64,000 bases of DNA, from NCBI GenBank assembly GCA_013398295.1, contig VZSF01007316.1, positions 144,319-208,318 on the forward strand, given 5' to 3'. Below are positions 12,290 through 26,816 of this stretch, piece by piece; the first letter of the stretch is position 1; each line of letters starts with the position of its first letter. The translations under genes and the position numbers were made by a program. The notes under the pieces were generated by a model. The model worked only from the letters and a program-made list of their open reading frames with translations. It was not told where the DNA came from and searched no databases. This DNA is from Chionis minor. Its lineage: Eukaryota > Chordata > Aves > Charadriiformes > Chionididae.

Positions 12290-14738
12290 GAGAACATAAT
12301 GCTGTTTATCAATGATGTGTCATGAATTCCCCTTGGAAAGAGGGGAAAAAAGCTAAGTCATCTACCTTAAGTGTCTAGGGAAGGAAGTTAATAGTCCTAA
12401 ACTCTCTACATATGGGAACAAAGTACATGCAGGCTCTTAAAGAGGGTGATCTGGAATATTTTCCTGACATGTTGAAATATGAGTCCAAAATAAGTAGCCT
12501 CCTGGTTTAGATATAACCAGTGTTTGTCAACATAAATGGCTATAAACTGTGGTGAATGAAGTCTGTGTCATAAATAAAAATAAAAGAAAAGCTAAGCATA
12601 AATTTTCTGATCTTTTTTGCAAATTCAGCTTTTTAATGTTAGTCAAAAGTCTGGAGACCTTACCTGTCCCCCTGAAGAACTACTACTTTAAAGGAATCTT
12701 TCTTTTTCATCCTATCATTTGCTTTTTAAGTGGAACAGCTAGTGAAACTTTGAAAGTGGAACACAGTGGAACTGAGCTGAATAATAAACTAAAATTTGCT
12801 TCTAGCCAAAAAAAGTTTTAATTCTTTTTTCTTCTTCTTTCTTCTAAGCTTCCATGTCTCTAGTTCCTTGCAGTTCCCAAAGGACTGAAGATAATGGCCT
12901 TCAACACAGACACTGCAGAACGGGTAAGATGTCTATAATGTATAATTCAGCTTGACTTCTCCACTCCGTATTATAAGAAATGGCACTGTTATCACCTTTT
13001 ACAAAGAGCTAGTGTCATTTATTGGTTGCAGCTCCTTTTTTACCCTGTGTGTGCTAATCTGCATGGGAAGGAACATTGAAGGGAGTGAAGAATAGACTGG
13101 ACTACCCAGGGGATAAGGATTATTTATGAAGTAACTCCAGTTCAGTGAACAGTGTAATTCGTGTCAAAGTGCGTGACTTAAGCCCAGTGAATTACAAACT
13201 TCACTCCAGGAGACGATTTGAAACCCAGAAATCAGAGGAAGGGTGTGACAAGGCAGTGGGTAAAGCACATTTTCTAACAAACCTTTTCCACCACATACCT
13301 AATGAAATCATAACTCCAAAATTCTCTGTGCAGCTTTCAGATCACAGATATAATCCACTTTTCTGACCGTTGCACCATGTCACACACTTATCTCTGCAGT
13401 AACAGGCAAGCTCATTTCAGCTCATTCATAAAATAAATTCCTTAATCTTAAAACATTTACAATTCAAGTGTCTGTGTGTAGAATTACTACAGAAAACATA
13501 TTCTGCATACAGTGTCAGTAGATCATCTGACTTGTGTGATATTTTAGGATCAAAGGCAACAGTAGCCTTTTATGGAAAAAAAGCTCATAATTTTTAAGCA
13601 TCATCCAAGTTATCACTGCTGTTTGTTTTCAGACCATAGCTGTCAAATCAACATGATGGTGTTAGTGGGAGCTCTTTTGGTTGTGACTCAAGTTACTCAG
13701 TCCTATGTCTGTTTCTCCTTCAACTGCTGCTCTACAGCAAAGCATGTTCTGCCCCTTTGTACTTTTTATACTGCAAAGGCAGGTAAGGTTCCCAAAATCT
13801 ATATTATTTAAGCTTGTCATTAATTATTTCCATATGTTCAGTCGATTTCATTTCAATGACAACATCACCCCAGAAGTATTAAGGAACAATAAGTTAAACG
13901 AGTGGGTGACGGATTAATAATAGACAGTACTTCTTCATAAAATGAGTAGCTATGAGTAACTCTGAGTTGCTTCATGGATTTATTTACCTAGATTAAAAAG
14001 GCATACAGACAAATTAACAGAAGAAATATGGAACACTGACCACTGTCATTCTGCTCGTTTCCTTCAGATCCTATGTTAGAAAGTTGCAGTGATGATCTGT
14101 ATATAACCTCTAAGCATCTCCCTGTCAGCTAACAAACCAGGCAAGATTTTCAAGGACAATCATTCAATATTCCACCGGTAGAAGCAGGGTGTGGATGTAA
14201 TTTGGACACTGTGATCCCTCAAGAAAACATTTAGGAACACTAGCAGTTTGACATGAATTCTGACTGTGGAATTGGGCTTCTGCTCCTGTACCATGTTTTC
14301 TCCAGTCTCTTGACATCTAAGCCGTTCAGAACTAGACTTAAACCCTTTTCTTTCCCAGGCAGCTTCCTCCCTTCACGTCTTTCCTTTATTATTTTAATTA
14401 ACTTCATTGTCACTTTCTTTTTTTGAGGGCAGTGAGAAAGGATTGTTTCATTTTTTCATCCCCGTTTCTTTGTATTTTTAGTTTTCTCTCTTTTACCCTC
14501 GCTGGGCCACCTGAGGTGAGGGCACGCGTTGGCCTCTGAGCAGCCAGGCTCAGCCAAGAGCAGGGCAGAGAGCCTGCAGCTCTCTCCTGTGCATGTGAGC
14601 TCCTTCTTGGCTGATTGCATTAGGGTGGCTGTCAGAGCACAGACAGAAGGTGGGTGGTTTTCAAGGATGTCTTCGCTACCCAAACATGGCTGCAAGAGCA
14701 CAGTCACCCTGAAGATTGGCAGATCTGGGACACATAGC

Positions 14739-14755
14739 TTTTTTTTTTTTTTTTT
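14739..14755. repeat. Homopolymer T17
   Basis: An uninterrupted run of 17 T, followed by CC and TTT. No retroposed insert body is recognised next to it. Confidence 0.85.
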
Positions 14756-15387
14756 CCTTTAGTATGGCCCAGCAAGAAGCTGATGAAAAATTACGCAACT
14801 GGGAAAAAAAAAAATCATTCACACTATGTATTTAAGACAACCCTCTAACTGTAAAAGTCATTAAATAATGCACTGATGTTCTCATTCTTAACAAGTGTCT
14901 ACAGGCTAGCATGCATGTTTCAAATCCATTCCGTAAAAAGTGTAATTTTTAAATTCCTCTTAGGTCCTCCTCAAATTCCTTTCTTGCTATAGGACACTCA
15001 AAAAGCAGAAAACTAGACAGCAGAGCCTACAAATGCAGAGATCTGTTGTTACTGGTCTTACTTTACCAGGAATTCACAATTTTAGCACTTTTGTTACTGA
15101 TTTATTTCCTTCATTCCCTTCTCTGACCTGTTCATTTGTTGCTTCCACCTGTTTAGGGTTTGTAATCCCATTGGCATTCTACTAGATTTTTACATGGGCA
15201 CTAGGTGGGTGTGCTCCAGAAGTTCCTCAGAAACAATATAAATTTATTACTTGTTAACTAATTTGTAAGTCTCAGTGAGTGTATGAGCCAGATCGGGCTG
15301 GATTTCTGCCACATGGAAGATCATTACGTTTTTAAACAAGTAGAAAGAAATAGAGGAATTCTTAGATGAAACTTCATAGTTTAGGTT

Positions 15388-15401
15388 AAAAAAAAAAAAA
15401 A
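15388..15401. repeat. Homopolymer A14
   Basis: An uninterrupted run of 14 A in ordinary AT-rich sequence. Confidence 0.85.
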
Positions 15402-17324
15402 GCATAGATAAGGTTTAAGCAGATCAAAATTCTATAGTAGGAGTGATTTTATCTGGAATGCATTTCTATATTTTCACACAACCGACATAAGTAGCATACC
15501 AAAAATAGCAATATCCTTTACTTTTTTTGTTGGAAATACACACTTCTTATAACAGAGATAAAGGATTTTATCCTTTAATTGAAAGTAGAGGAAGATTGTT
15601 GGGAATCCCTAGAAATGAAAAAATTTCAGAAAACTCAAGCTTTATTCACTCTTTTCTAAACAAGAACATGCTGGCAGAAATACTATATTCATGTCTAGTA
15701 AGTACTGCTCTAATTTCTTTGTTCCTTCTATAACTGCTAGCAATGCAAAAATAAATCCTAGGATTGTTCAATGCCTTTTGGGCAGACAGGCATGATAAAC
15801 ATTTTTTTCGGATGTGCAATTTACTGTAATCTCCCTTTCGAATAATGAAATAAAACCTTAAAATTTAAACATTTTTTTCAGCTGCTTACAGAGCATGTAA
15901 AAAAAAAGTGTTAAGCCACAAGGTAAAAGTCAGATTTCCATTAACCCAAGGACTACCAAAGGTCTCTGACTTCTTGCTAATTTAGCATTAATGCACTGGT
16001 CTGAAGACTCTACGCTAAGAATGCTCCAAGTCGTTCGCTGAGGCACTGTCTTCCATCAGAGCTGAACTCAGGGATTTTTAGTGTCAACAAATTAAACCAA
16101 ATGTCATGCAGCTGTCTTGCCTAACAGCCTTGCTCAACGGGAGCTTAGCAAGCTCAGTTCAGCTGAAATAACCCCCCTAAGATCAATGCACAGTTTCAGA
16201 CACTCAAACAGGCAGAAACGCAAGGTCAAGCAACAGAATGTTGAATGATTCACAGTTTTGAGACAAAATTTCGTGCCTGATGATGCTGACAGACATTTTT
16301 TCTCCTACAATACAAAGAATAACTGTAACTCACCTAATTCAGGCCAAATACATCAGTATGTATGTTCACTAAACGAAGACTTGATAAATCTAAGTAATAG
16401 GAGGCACTAGCCTTTTTTTTTCTCCTTTTAAAATGGGCTGCAGGAACATTGTGCCTGGTATGACAACTAACCTAATTCTGTCTTTGGGGTTTGTCTGTTC
16501 ATTATTATCTAGACAAACATAAAAAAATGGAGGTTTTGCAAACTTCAGTTCTAATGAACATACTATTGCATCCTTTACTATCCTAACTGTTAGTGACTTT
16601 TAGAGTATGAGTTGACAGGATCTATTCAGTTGTTGGCTGCAGTCACTTAGGAGTGGCTGTTCAAACTGGCGGTAAGAATTTTACAAGTATTGATTCTAAC
16701 GGGGAGAAGTTAGAGAATGTAGTACCCTATAAAAGACAGTAATAGTAACCTGCATCCTCTGTGCAGTGCCTTTTCATATAAAGCAATGTAGGAACATATT
16801 ACTGAAAAGTAAAATAGCTGATAGTTAATTTCTGCCATTACAGTGCTAGGAGTCCTGAAAAAATCAATTATGGTGATATTTTCAAATTTTTGTACCTGTG
16901 GGTAAAATTTCCAATAAACTTTATGCATTTTTGAAATGTAATTTACATTTGAAAAATTACACAGAAATTAAAATCTCATTGTGTTTCAATAATACATACG
17001 TTTCTCAGTCATTTTACCTAAAAATTAAATATAGTCTTGAGCTGATTGGTTAATACTGGAAATTCTACTTTTAATATGAAGCAAAATCTAAACACAAAAT
17101 ATATTTTTGTTTAGGAGGATAAGTATTGGTATAGAAGATTGCATTTGGTCACTACTTTTGAAAATATTACCCTCTTTCCTCTCATTCCAAGTTCACTCGT
17201 CTATAATTTTGAGGTATACAGCAAGTCCATGTGATGCAATATATTGATATCTAGAAAATGGACCTGAATGAAAGTATCTAAAATACTGTATGTTTATTTC
17301 TTTCACATATTATATGCATTAATG

Positions 17325-17366
17325 CCTTACAAAGCAAAGATTTGCCCTTACAAAGCAAAGACTTGC
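17325..17366. repeat. 21-bp tandem duplication, two copies
   Basis: Two adjacent 21-bp units (17325-17345 and 17346-17366) begin CCTTACAAAGCAAAGA and differ at one position (TTTGC against CTTGC). This is a recent local slippage or duplication event. Confidence 0.9.
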
Positions 17367-20300
17367 TCTGGAATGACCATGACATGATCTTTAAACCATT
17401 AATAAAGCATTAGCAGTTATTACTCATTAAAATAATAACATTTTAACTTCTGTTTGTAGCCTACTGAAACATTTTTATTATTATTTCTTTATCCAGATAT
17501 TCAAGTGGCATATTCTTAACACTAAGCAAGTCATTGTATCGCTGACATTTTTGAAAAAGAAAGCATGTTTCTGCTGGTGTGTTAAAGAGCTCTGAGGTTT
17601 TTTTTTTCTGCTCAGATGTCCAGGTATTGTGTCTTGCAAATTTCAAAGTGTTGTAAATGAGAAGTGGCATCTCCACTGTTCTTTCAGGTAAGCTGTTTTC
17701 AGAATAATTTAAATAACATTGCAGCTCTTGAAACTCTTCTGCTCAGGTGAAAGTAAAAGATTCAAGGGTTGGCTCCAGTATTTTTTTAACTATGGTGGAA
17801 AACTGCCTGTCTGGCAAGTTAATATTTCTTGTCCATTTCCCTAGAATGATCAAATTTAAAATTCCACATAAGACAGAACCTCTGTTTATCCATAAAAACC
17901 CTTCCCAATCCTTCCATGCTGGATGGATGAATATCAGTTCTGAACTTCCCTTCACCAAGAAGGAACTGTGGAAAGTCATTAATGCTTACATGCCCTTTTT
18001 GAGAGATGTGCTTCAGAGAAATACGAACTGCTGAGCTCCATGCCTGAATAACTGCATGACTTTCTACAGCTACTGCAAAGCCAATCTCCATACTAAGTAC
18101 TCCTTCTTGCTCTGGTATCCACTATCACTATAAATAACTACTTTTGGGAAAATACGCTCATACACACCACTGGATAGCAGTACAATTTAAGAAGAGTAGA
18201 AATGCTGACTGAATATTTTCAGCAGCAGCCGCATGCCAGATATTATGGTATTCATTCATTAGTAACAGTATTAAATTTATCTAAGTAGAGCCTTGCCTAA
18301 TTAGTTTTAGTGACAAAAGGGAGTCTTCTAAACCGCATCATCTGAATTGGCTGCAGGGAGGGATCTCAAACTAGACTCAAGGTACAGTGCAGAATATTCT
18401 AATGTAACTCATCTTCTTCTATTGTAATTCAGGTTCCACTTAAGCTTATTAATGCAGAAGGAATCCTAATGATAATTTAATCCTCTTACACTGTAGTGTT
18501 TTCTTCTGCAAGAAGTAGGGTAGCACTGCCACTGTGCTATGTAATGAGTCATTAAACTCATTTCAAAATGGTGAGAAAAAAAGGTCACACAGGCATAATT
18601 TAGGATTTTGCTTCAACAGTTTAACAGGATTTCTTTCCTGTTCAGATATGGCCAAATAGCCTTTGAGGATCTTGGAGTCTGAAAGATCAAGTCATTTTGC
18701 TTCTCATAGTGAAGGTTTCACTGAGATTGTATTCCTAAACCAAATAATTTTACAACACATTACAACAAATAAAAAAATTTTAGTCATGGCTGACACATAG
18801 GGTGATGTACCAGTAACTGCTGCCCTCATAAACATTCACTAATTAGTCCTAACTAAACATGTGCTTTATTTTGAGCATGAGTTATTACCTTCGTATTTAA
18901 CAAAGGACTTAAGTTCTTGTTTAAAATCCACCTTAGTCAAGTGAAGCATTTACTGTAAGGTAAAGATGCATTTTAATGATTGTTTTAAGCTATGGTCAGA
19001 ACACGTGATCAGCAAAATAGAGATGTATAGCTAGATAAACTTCTTTTCTTACCTTTGCTTTCCTTCATTTCCTCCATCCATATGGTCACTTTGCTGTTCT
19101 TACATTTTTTATTTATTCTTCATGCATATATAAGGAGAATTTTAAGAACTACAAACATTTCATTAGTTTTTTAAATATGCACTATTTTATATAAATTTTT
19201 TAAAACTTGAAAGTGGGAAATAAGTATCTCTATTCATAAATCACATTATCTCAAACTTGCTTTATCGCACTTGTGTATTTTTGAATAGAAAAGAAAGCAA
19301 AATTAAAATTTGACCATTGCATTTATACCATGTATGCATTCTCTCAGATCACGGAAAATAGTAAAGATAGTCAAGGCTGTATAGCATCCCAAAAATTTTC
19401 ATGCTAAAATTACTGGTTTACGAGGAAGATTGTATTCTTAGGTCTACAATTTTTTTATTGTGGGCTACCGTTCACTTTCAAACAGTTTTGAGACCTCCAC
19501 TTTTATATAGCGCATGTAGTGTGTATGGTACCTGACACGTCATTAAAAACCTAAAGCCATTTTGAATCAAAGTCTGTAATCATGTAATCGTCTTCAAAAG
19601 AACAAAGCCACTTGTGAGCATTCCCAGTTCCTTAGTCACTAGAAAGTTTCTGCACATGTTCTACCTCTGCAATAGGGATGGAGATGATTTGGGTCAAGCT
19701 TCCAAATGGCTAATTTTGTAGGAATGCATACTGAACAGATTCAGTCTCTTAAGCATAAAAGTCCACATGAAAACTGACCCATTTGATGCACCAGCTATTT
19801 TTAAACTATATATCCAAGTGCCTTACCCACACAGATCTCCAATTTCTGCATCATTCTCACTTGAGCAGAAAACCAGATTTTGGAGCAACTGTCTAAACTG
19901 CTTGCCACAAATTACATGTTTTTGGAAGAAAAGCCAATAATGGCAGGTGAACATTAGAAGTGAAAGCAATTCCAATAGCCACCTTAGGATTCCTGGTGGT
20001 TGAAAGCAAAGGTGTTTCTCTAGCAAGTTAAGGAAACGAAATATTAAAAGTTCAGATGATAATTGTAACTTTTGAGCTACTTCTAAAGTGTTAATTGAAG
20101 AAAAGCCAACTTTCATTGTATTCTTTGCAGATGTATTGTAAAAATTAAAGCTCTCTAGGTGGTCTAAAAGAGACACTAAAAGCTTCAATATCTTTCAGAG
20201 AAAAATAATTTCCATCATCTCATTTGGATTAAAGAACGGTAACTTGTTTCACGTTAGCTTGAAAATATGGATGTGAATATGAAAGGACACAAGATCTTAG

Positions 20301-22126
20301 ATTGCTCATGCCTGGATCATTCCGCACATTTTGAACTGCTCTATTTAAATCTCAAGTTGAGACTTGAACCATTTCTTCATTTTTATTTTTCTCAGGATTA
20401 GGTATATGTCAGCAAGACATATCTGTTGCATATCTGTAAGCAACAGCTCATGATAACTACTCTCAGAGAGTGTGAGAATATTATAAAAACAGTTATAAGT
20501 TTTTTATTGACAAATTAGTAAAGTTTTGCCCTGATATAAGGAAAGCATAAACTGCACATCTCAGTTAAAACAACTTCACTCTCCACTTCAATATTCAGTT
20601 GGCAAACAGACCTTACAATCCTCATAATGTGAAATTAAACCTTAAGACCGTAAATGCAGCTGGGACACTCACCAGACAGTATTTTATATTTAATTGCTTG
20701 CTAGCTGAAAGTAATTGCAATTCAAAACCCAGAGTTTTACTTAAAAGGCTAAATTGCAAAATATGCACAAACAGATACCATGGGGAATATTCCAACACAG
20801 CATAAATCTGGAAAATTGTAACTTGTCACTAAATGAATTTCTATGCTATGGTAGTACAGTACAAGCAAAGACAAATAGCAAAGTGAGGTCCGTCTGGTGA
20901 CATGAGAAATATGTTTCAGTTGTAATAACTTAATAAGTGACTCTGAGGATTTGTACCATTTGGGTGGTAAAGATAGACTTGCATTCCCAAAACTGAAAGT
21001 GCTTTCTAATAGATCTTTAACATACCCACACAAATACCGTTCACAACTTGTGATCTCTATTTCCTTAATTTCTAAAATAAAGTCAAAAAACTCAATTAAA
21101 GGAACAACATAACTTTAAGTGGAGAACAAACTGCCTGAGCCTCTGCACTTGAGGACTATCAAGTCATCAGACTGATGTTCTATACAAATTTTCTGAGTGT
21201 TCTGGACACATAGTCTACAAACTGCATCGAAATGGAGCATGCTTGTTACGTGTTACGCATAACCCCATGAGAGACAGGTGGTTTAGACATGAACATCGTT
21301 TTCAGGAGCATTTAAGTCCTAATTTTAAAACAGGACTGAATTCAAAAAAGGGCACAGGAGACATATACCATGCAGTGCAGCGATTCCTGAACCAAGTAGG
21401 GTTTATTAGTTCACTTAAACTCAGTGCCACACTTAGACTATATCTGGGTTCAGAGCTAGGCTGAGTTCTGAGTCGTTCTGTGCAGACTTGACTGGTTGCA
21501 ATTTAGGGAAATCTAGCTCTTAAGTTCAAAACTGCATTTCTCCAAGACTCCAGTTTGGCTGCCACCCAGTTTTTGAGGTGCTCAGCCTGTAGACAACCTC
21601 CTTTTCAACACTTGAATGTAGCCTGTGTTCCGAGTTCAACTTCTGCATTAAAAATCCTCAGTCTTAATAGGGACAGCAAGTCTAGCACTTATCTTAAATC
21701 CAAATTCCCTAAAGCTCCAAAATTTATATATTTCTTCTTTGTGTTCGTGGGGAACTTGATTCTGTCAGCATCCCTTCACATACCTAAGACGCAACTGGTG
21801 TTAGGCTCCTTATAAAACATATTGTCAGACAGCATTTTCTTTTATAAAAAGGCCTCTTTCTCTTCCCTCAAAGCATACACTCAGGCTGTGAAACAGATTA
21901 ATTAAATTCTAACTGAGGTTATTCAGACCCATACCAGCCCCCAGACAAAGCCCTATCTAGCAAATTGTAAGCTCTTCTTGGACTCGGGGCACTTTGTACA
22001 GTTTCTTTGAAGCTAAGCCACTACCCTGGATTTATTAAAAAAGCAAAAAGTAACCCATTACCTGCAAAGTATGTAACCGAACTCATCTCATAAAGAGGGC
22101 TTCAAACCTGCTAGCTATCTGTGTGA

Positions 22127-22198
22127 ATGGCATCAGCGATGGGTTAGCTACTACTATAGGTAGACGGGCATTGCCTCATGCTGCGTCGCTGATGCTAT
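22127..22198. repeat. Inverted repeat, 13-bp arms, 46-nt loop
   Basis: The arm at 22127-22139 (ATGGCATCAGCGA) pairs with 22186-22198 (TCGCTGATGCTAT). Twelve pairs are Watson-Crick and one is G.T. One or two further inner pairs are possible at 22140-22141 with 22184-22185. The loop carries small internal complementarities (GGCA and TGCC). It could be a hairpin RNA, a remnant of a small DNA transposon or a dimeric binding site; nothing distinguishes these. Confidence 0.75.
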
Positions 22199-23822
22199 CA
22201 TAGGAAATAAATCAATAGCTACCACCTACTAAGCTTTCAAGCTATTCAGATTTCAATTAGCATTAGTATTATTTTCTACAGATTCCACGGTTCGTTAGCA
22301 AGACTTGACAGTCCTGACAGCTGGTGCTTTGGAGCACTCCTGTATAGTATTCTTCAGTGACCTTGATGAACCTTTTAAATCACTTTAGCTGTGTTTTGGA
22401 GAACAGATTGTCCATGCTGAATTTATAACCTGCACTGTTACTGAGGCAGCTTTCTTGGCTGGCTTCTGTCTCCCGGTTTCTGAACATCTGCTCTTCAGAA
22501 AATCTAAGTCATCACCTGGATATTGGATAAACTTAAAGGTAACCAAGTTCATAAGAACATAATTTGCCTCATTTCCCATATAATATATTGATGGGTAATA
22601 CATAATTTTCCTAATTCCTATAGTAGTGCACAATGCAAAATGAAACTACTGAAAGTGAAGTTTTTGGTCATGTAAATGTATCAGCACAGTCAGCAATGTC
22701 TGAAACTGTTAACACCCTAGCAAAAGCAAAGTTTGCTTCATTTAAAATGTTGGGGTTTTTTTGTTTAATTTCACTGTTGTTGTCTCTGTGCCAGCTAGCA
22801 GCATCTACACCCATAATCCTGCACTCTTTCCTGTAAGTCAGAGCCAATTTTGTCTGTCACAGTAGAGTTAGGATTTTTGGACTGCTGCCCAGACCCTCTG
22901 CAGGGTCGCATCTCTCCTTTGTCTTTCCAGTATGCACTAAGTGCTCATAAGTCACATTAACTAGAACCAAGGCAAAGCAAAAAAACGAACAAATAACTAT
23001 AATGACTAGCAAGGAGAGCAGAGACCTGTTTATCATTGCTGAGTTTGCTGAGTACATGGATGTTAACATGACGCACTCCAGGGCAATTATGTTGTAGCTT
23101 CTGACAGGTGCGATATGACATTGTTGATTTTGGCAGATATCTCTAGTACAACTACTCTGATTGGCCTTGAAAAGGCTGGTGTCATCATTCACTACTGTGG
23201 CCCTGATACTGACCCCTCTCTTCTTTGAGAAACTGAATTTAAATCCTTTTGCTCAATATTCCAAATAAATCTCTGGTTTACATGATTTGTTTGATATTTT
23301 TTGTTTCCACCTTCCCCAGAATGATTGATGATACAAACTTCTGCGGACTACCTTGCTTCATAACCCCTTTTCTGGTGTCTGAAATGGACCTGAGGTCTGG
23401 GTAAACTATCTCCCACTTCCTTATCCCCAAAGGTAAGGGAATAAAATCTGAGCATACTGTAATGATTTATACCATACCAAAAGTCTGAGCTGCTTCCATA
23501 TGAGCCTGTTCAGTCTGAAAGTCCTGCAGGCTTTACACCCCGTCTTTCAGCAGAACTTACTCCTGCGATCTAATCTGCGTAAGCAGGATCACATACCTTC
23601 AGGGTCAAAGCTCGCTTTTGCCTGGCTTGAACATTTTTCTGGCACAGTGAGCTTGGATCTATGCACAGAAGACACACATTGACCAGCCAACTCAGATTTG
23701 CAAACGGATTTGGGTTCTCGTTGTGTTTATGTGTTTTTGACAAATATTCTAGATCAGTCCACCCCCATTTTGTAGTAAAAACCAAAATGCAACAGAATGG
23801 AAAATAAGAAAATATAAAAAAT

Positions 23823-23902
23823 CAGTTATAAAAACAAACAAACAAACCAACCACTACCACCCCCAAAAACAACCAAACCAAAAACCAAACAACAACACTT
23901 CT
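23823..23902. repeat. Low-complexity A/C-rich tract
   Basis: This tract is almost devoid of G and T. It holds degenerate AAAC and AACC units and a short run of C. It is simple sequence, probably a decayed microsatellite. Confidence 0.8.
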
Positions 23903-26737
23903 CACTTCTTTTGATTATCCCTATTTATTGCAGGTAGTAGTGGATTTCTTTCACATGCTTTTCTCCTTTTTGTTCATAAACATTAACAAATTAATTTCCT
24001 CAAGAATTACCTTTATTCATAGTAACTCAGGACCTTTGAGGTAGCATTTTAATTTCCATTGAGTGTTATCTAATTGTTCTGATGTCTCCACATTTTCTCG
24101 TGAAGCTCCCACACAATATCTGGGAGCGCCGGTTATTCATGGTTAATGCACAATGTCATTTTCATTCTCTGACCAAGTGTCAAGCTCTGGCAGCTTAAGC
24201 ACTTGTAATCAACAAAATTTTGCTGACTTGTATGTGAGGATAGTTATTTGGACACTAAGCTAGAGCATTTCAAAATGAGCTGGTTTGATAAGAGCGGTGT
24301 TTAGCACATCTTAAAAATCAGGTGCTTTAAATGTATCCTTATTTGGCACTAAATCCAAGGGACAGAAAAGTGTACACTTGCTGAAATTTATAACCTGGCT
24401 TCTACACACATTCATTTCAGGAAAATTCAATTAATTGAACATCAATGAAAAGCTCCTCCAAATGGAAACAAGCACTTGGCTGAAATACATTAATTTTTCT
24501 TATAGGGAAATGTTTGAGGAAGATTCTTTTTTCTTTGCTAAGTCCTAATATTTATTGACCTTCAGGTGAGTGTAAAGTAGACTGCAGTTATCACTGCAGT
24601 TCAGACTGGTAGAATTTAAAAAAAACAATTGATACAGAATGACCAAACACGTTCTGTGCTCTAAATAATGAACATGCCCTGATTAGAACTCCTAGGCAAA
24701 ATCAAAGACTGATTTTTTCCCCTAGTATTCAAAATATACCAGGAGTAAGAACATTCTTATACATAATAAAAAAATAGTTATAAAATATACATTGGAAACT
24801 TTAGCAAAGACAACAAAATTATTCCCCACATTCGTAGCAGATGCAGAAGAAAATTCTACTGTCCAGAGAATGTGGTGACTTAAGTGAAATATTTGCCTTA
24901 CACAGCAGTCTTTCATAGCATGCTATAACGAGTAATCTACCCAGGATCAGAGCCAAAGAGGGATTAACCCATCACAGAAAGACATTCTATTTTAGGCAGC
25001 AGGCACAAATGCCTAGTGACTGAACACACTGAGCTTTGTGCAATATGCCACTGCAGTTTGCTGCTTGATGAAAAAGAATACTATAATTTATCTTAAGCTC
25101 ATAATACTGTGTCGATGCATCACACCTGTCAAATTGATGTTAGCGTAGTAAACTGGTAAATCAGATGCATCTTCCAAAAACCTTCTTTGGTGACTCTTGC
25201 AGTTTAAAAACATGGTTACAGCTTAACAGCAGTATTCTCTCAGTGTAGAAAGAATGAGATTCCTCCTACCATCTCAGAAGGTCCCCACATTTAGAACAGA
25301 GAATCTACGTTTGCTAACTGATCTTCTTCATTCCTTTACTAATTGACTATTGAGTCATTGATACAAGTGGCTTTACTCCCCAGAGAAATATGTTTTAGTC
25401 CTTGCACTCGAATCTGACACATGAATCTTGACACAGGGACTGGAAAATACTTCTGTGCAAAGAGTATGTGTGTACCCTTTTGAGCTATTGTCTGTAGCAA
25501 CGAGTATATGTTTCTGTCTATTCTACTACCTTTGAAAACAGTGTAGACCTTAGAGTTGTTGGTCATAAGATCTTCTGTCTGCAAAGCTTTATATTTTCCA
25601 CAAGTAACCCCCACCCTTCCAGTTTAGGGGCTTATTTAACCATTTAACTATTCATCAGTAGCAAGGCTGATTCAAAACCATGGACTCCAGGATCACAGAA
25701 CAAGCCCGTGTGCTGTAAGACTGCAGTCATTTCCTTGGATTGCTTCCCACCTTGCCTGTGCCAATGGGTCTGACATAACACTGCAGAGGTTCAAAAAAGC
25801 TACTCAGCTATCGAGGGAGATGTTCATAGTGGTTAGGGAACAATATAAGTCTAAAATTCTGGGTATGTTACCTTAAATGCACGTTTGATCAGCCTTCTCC
25901 AGATGACAGACCAAGGAATGACATTCATAGACCCAAAAGTCAGCTTAAGAATAAATATTAGTTTGTATAGAGCACATTAATCCCTTTTAATTTATTCTGA
26001 TTGTATTTTGCCGTTACTGATTTAAAGCATAATGAAGAGTGTTCTCTGACATCTGAGTGATCAGTCAAGATCTCTGTCTGGTATAGGCTATCTGAAAGAG
26101 GGTGACAATTTAAATAAGCTAAAAACTTGGGCCTTATCTAGCTTTGTACACCATTAAAATATTTATGGAAATCAATAGGCTCATTTTCATATATTTTTAA
26201 ATAGTCAGTAATTCGGATTTATTTTCTATAGAAACATTTCTCATTTCATGCAGTAGAGGAATGAACAGCTATTTCCTATTTTGCTTTATCTTCATGGATG
26301 AACATGTGGTACCATCTTATTTACTGCACAGCAATTGGTGTCCATTCTGAATGCAGCTATTTACCTCCTCGGGTAATTTTTCTATGTGTCCAGCATTTGT
26401 AGTTCTTCGCAAAGATTATTGCACTTATCTTTGTACCACTGTGGTGAGTTGGTATTCTTATTGCCAGATACATAAATATTAGAATTCTGCACCAATTTGG
26501 ATACCCAGTTTCAAGCACTTCTGAAACTTATCATTTTGTGCCATCATCTGTGTGCAAAACCCAGGGTTTTGCTCTTCATTGCAGTTTCAAATGCTCACCA
26601 TTTCCAATAAAGTGCTCAGCAACACAACTTCCATCTTCAGAAATTAATAACTACATGTGGAAACCCAGTCTAAATTTACACTACACAGAAACTACATGAC
26701 AGTAAAGGACAGAATCCAGTTCTCTAGAGTGACTGTC

Positions 26738-26761
26738 TTTTTTTTTAAAAAAAAAAAAAAA
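26738..26761. repeat. T9 followed directly by A15
   Basis: Nine T at 26738-26746 run straight into fifteen A at 26747-26761, so nine base pairs are self-complementary without a loop. It lies 55 bp left of the strong palindrome at 26817-26850. Confidence 0.85.
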
Positions 26762-26816
26762 GCTTATCCATTCCACCCTATATATATCTCACAAATCCTC
26801 CAATAAATGCAATGGT

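Larger units (their letters stand above)
12290..26737. other. Intergenic DNA, no gene recognised
   Basis: About 14 kb without a supportable gene. Open frames reach about 120 codons but have no recognisable domain or coding signature. It contains homopolymers (T17 at 14739-14755, A11 at 14804-14814, A14 at 15388-15401), a 21-bp tandem duplication at 17325-17366, a long-armed inverted repeat at 22127-22198 and a low-complexity A/C tract at about 23823-23902. Some segments have low repeat content and mixed composition (for example 15950-16100) and could be conserved noncoding elements, but this cannot be seen from one genome. Confidence 0.55.

Noticed and set aside
22857..23192. 111-codon minus-strand frame with a hydrophobic segment resembling a membrane span
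   Set aside because: A single hydrophobic stretch in AT-rich DNA arises easily by chance. No signal peptide or family match was recognised.
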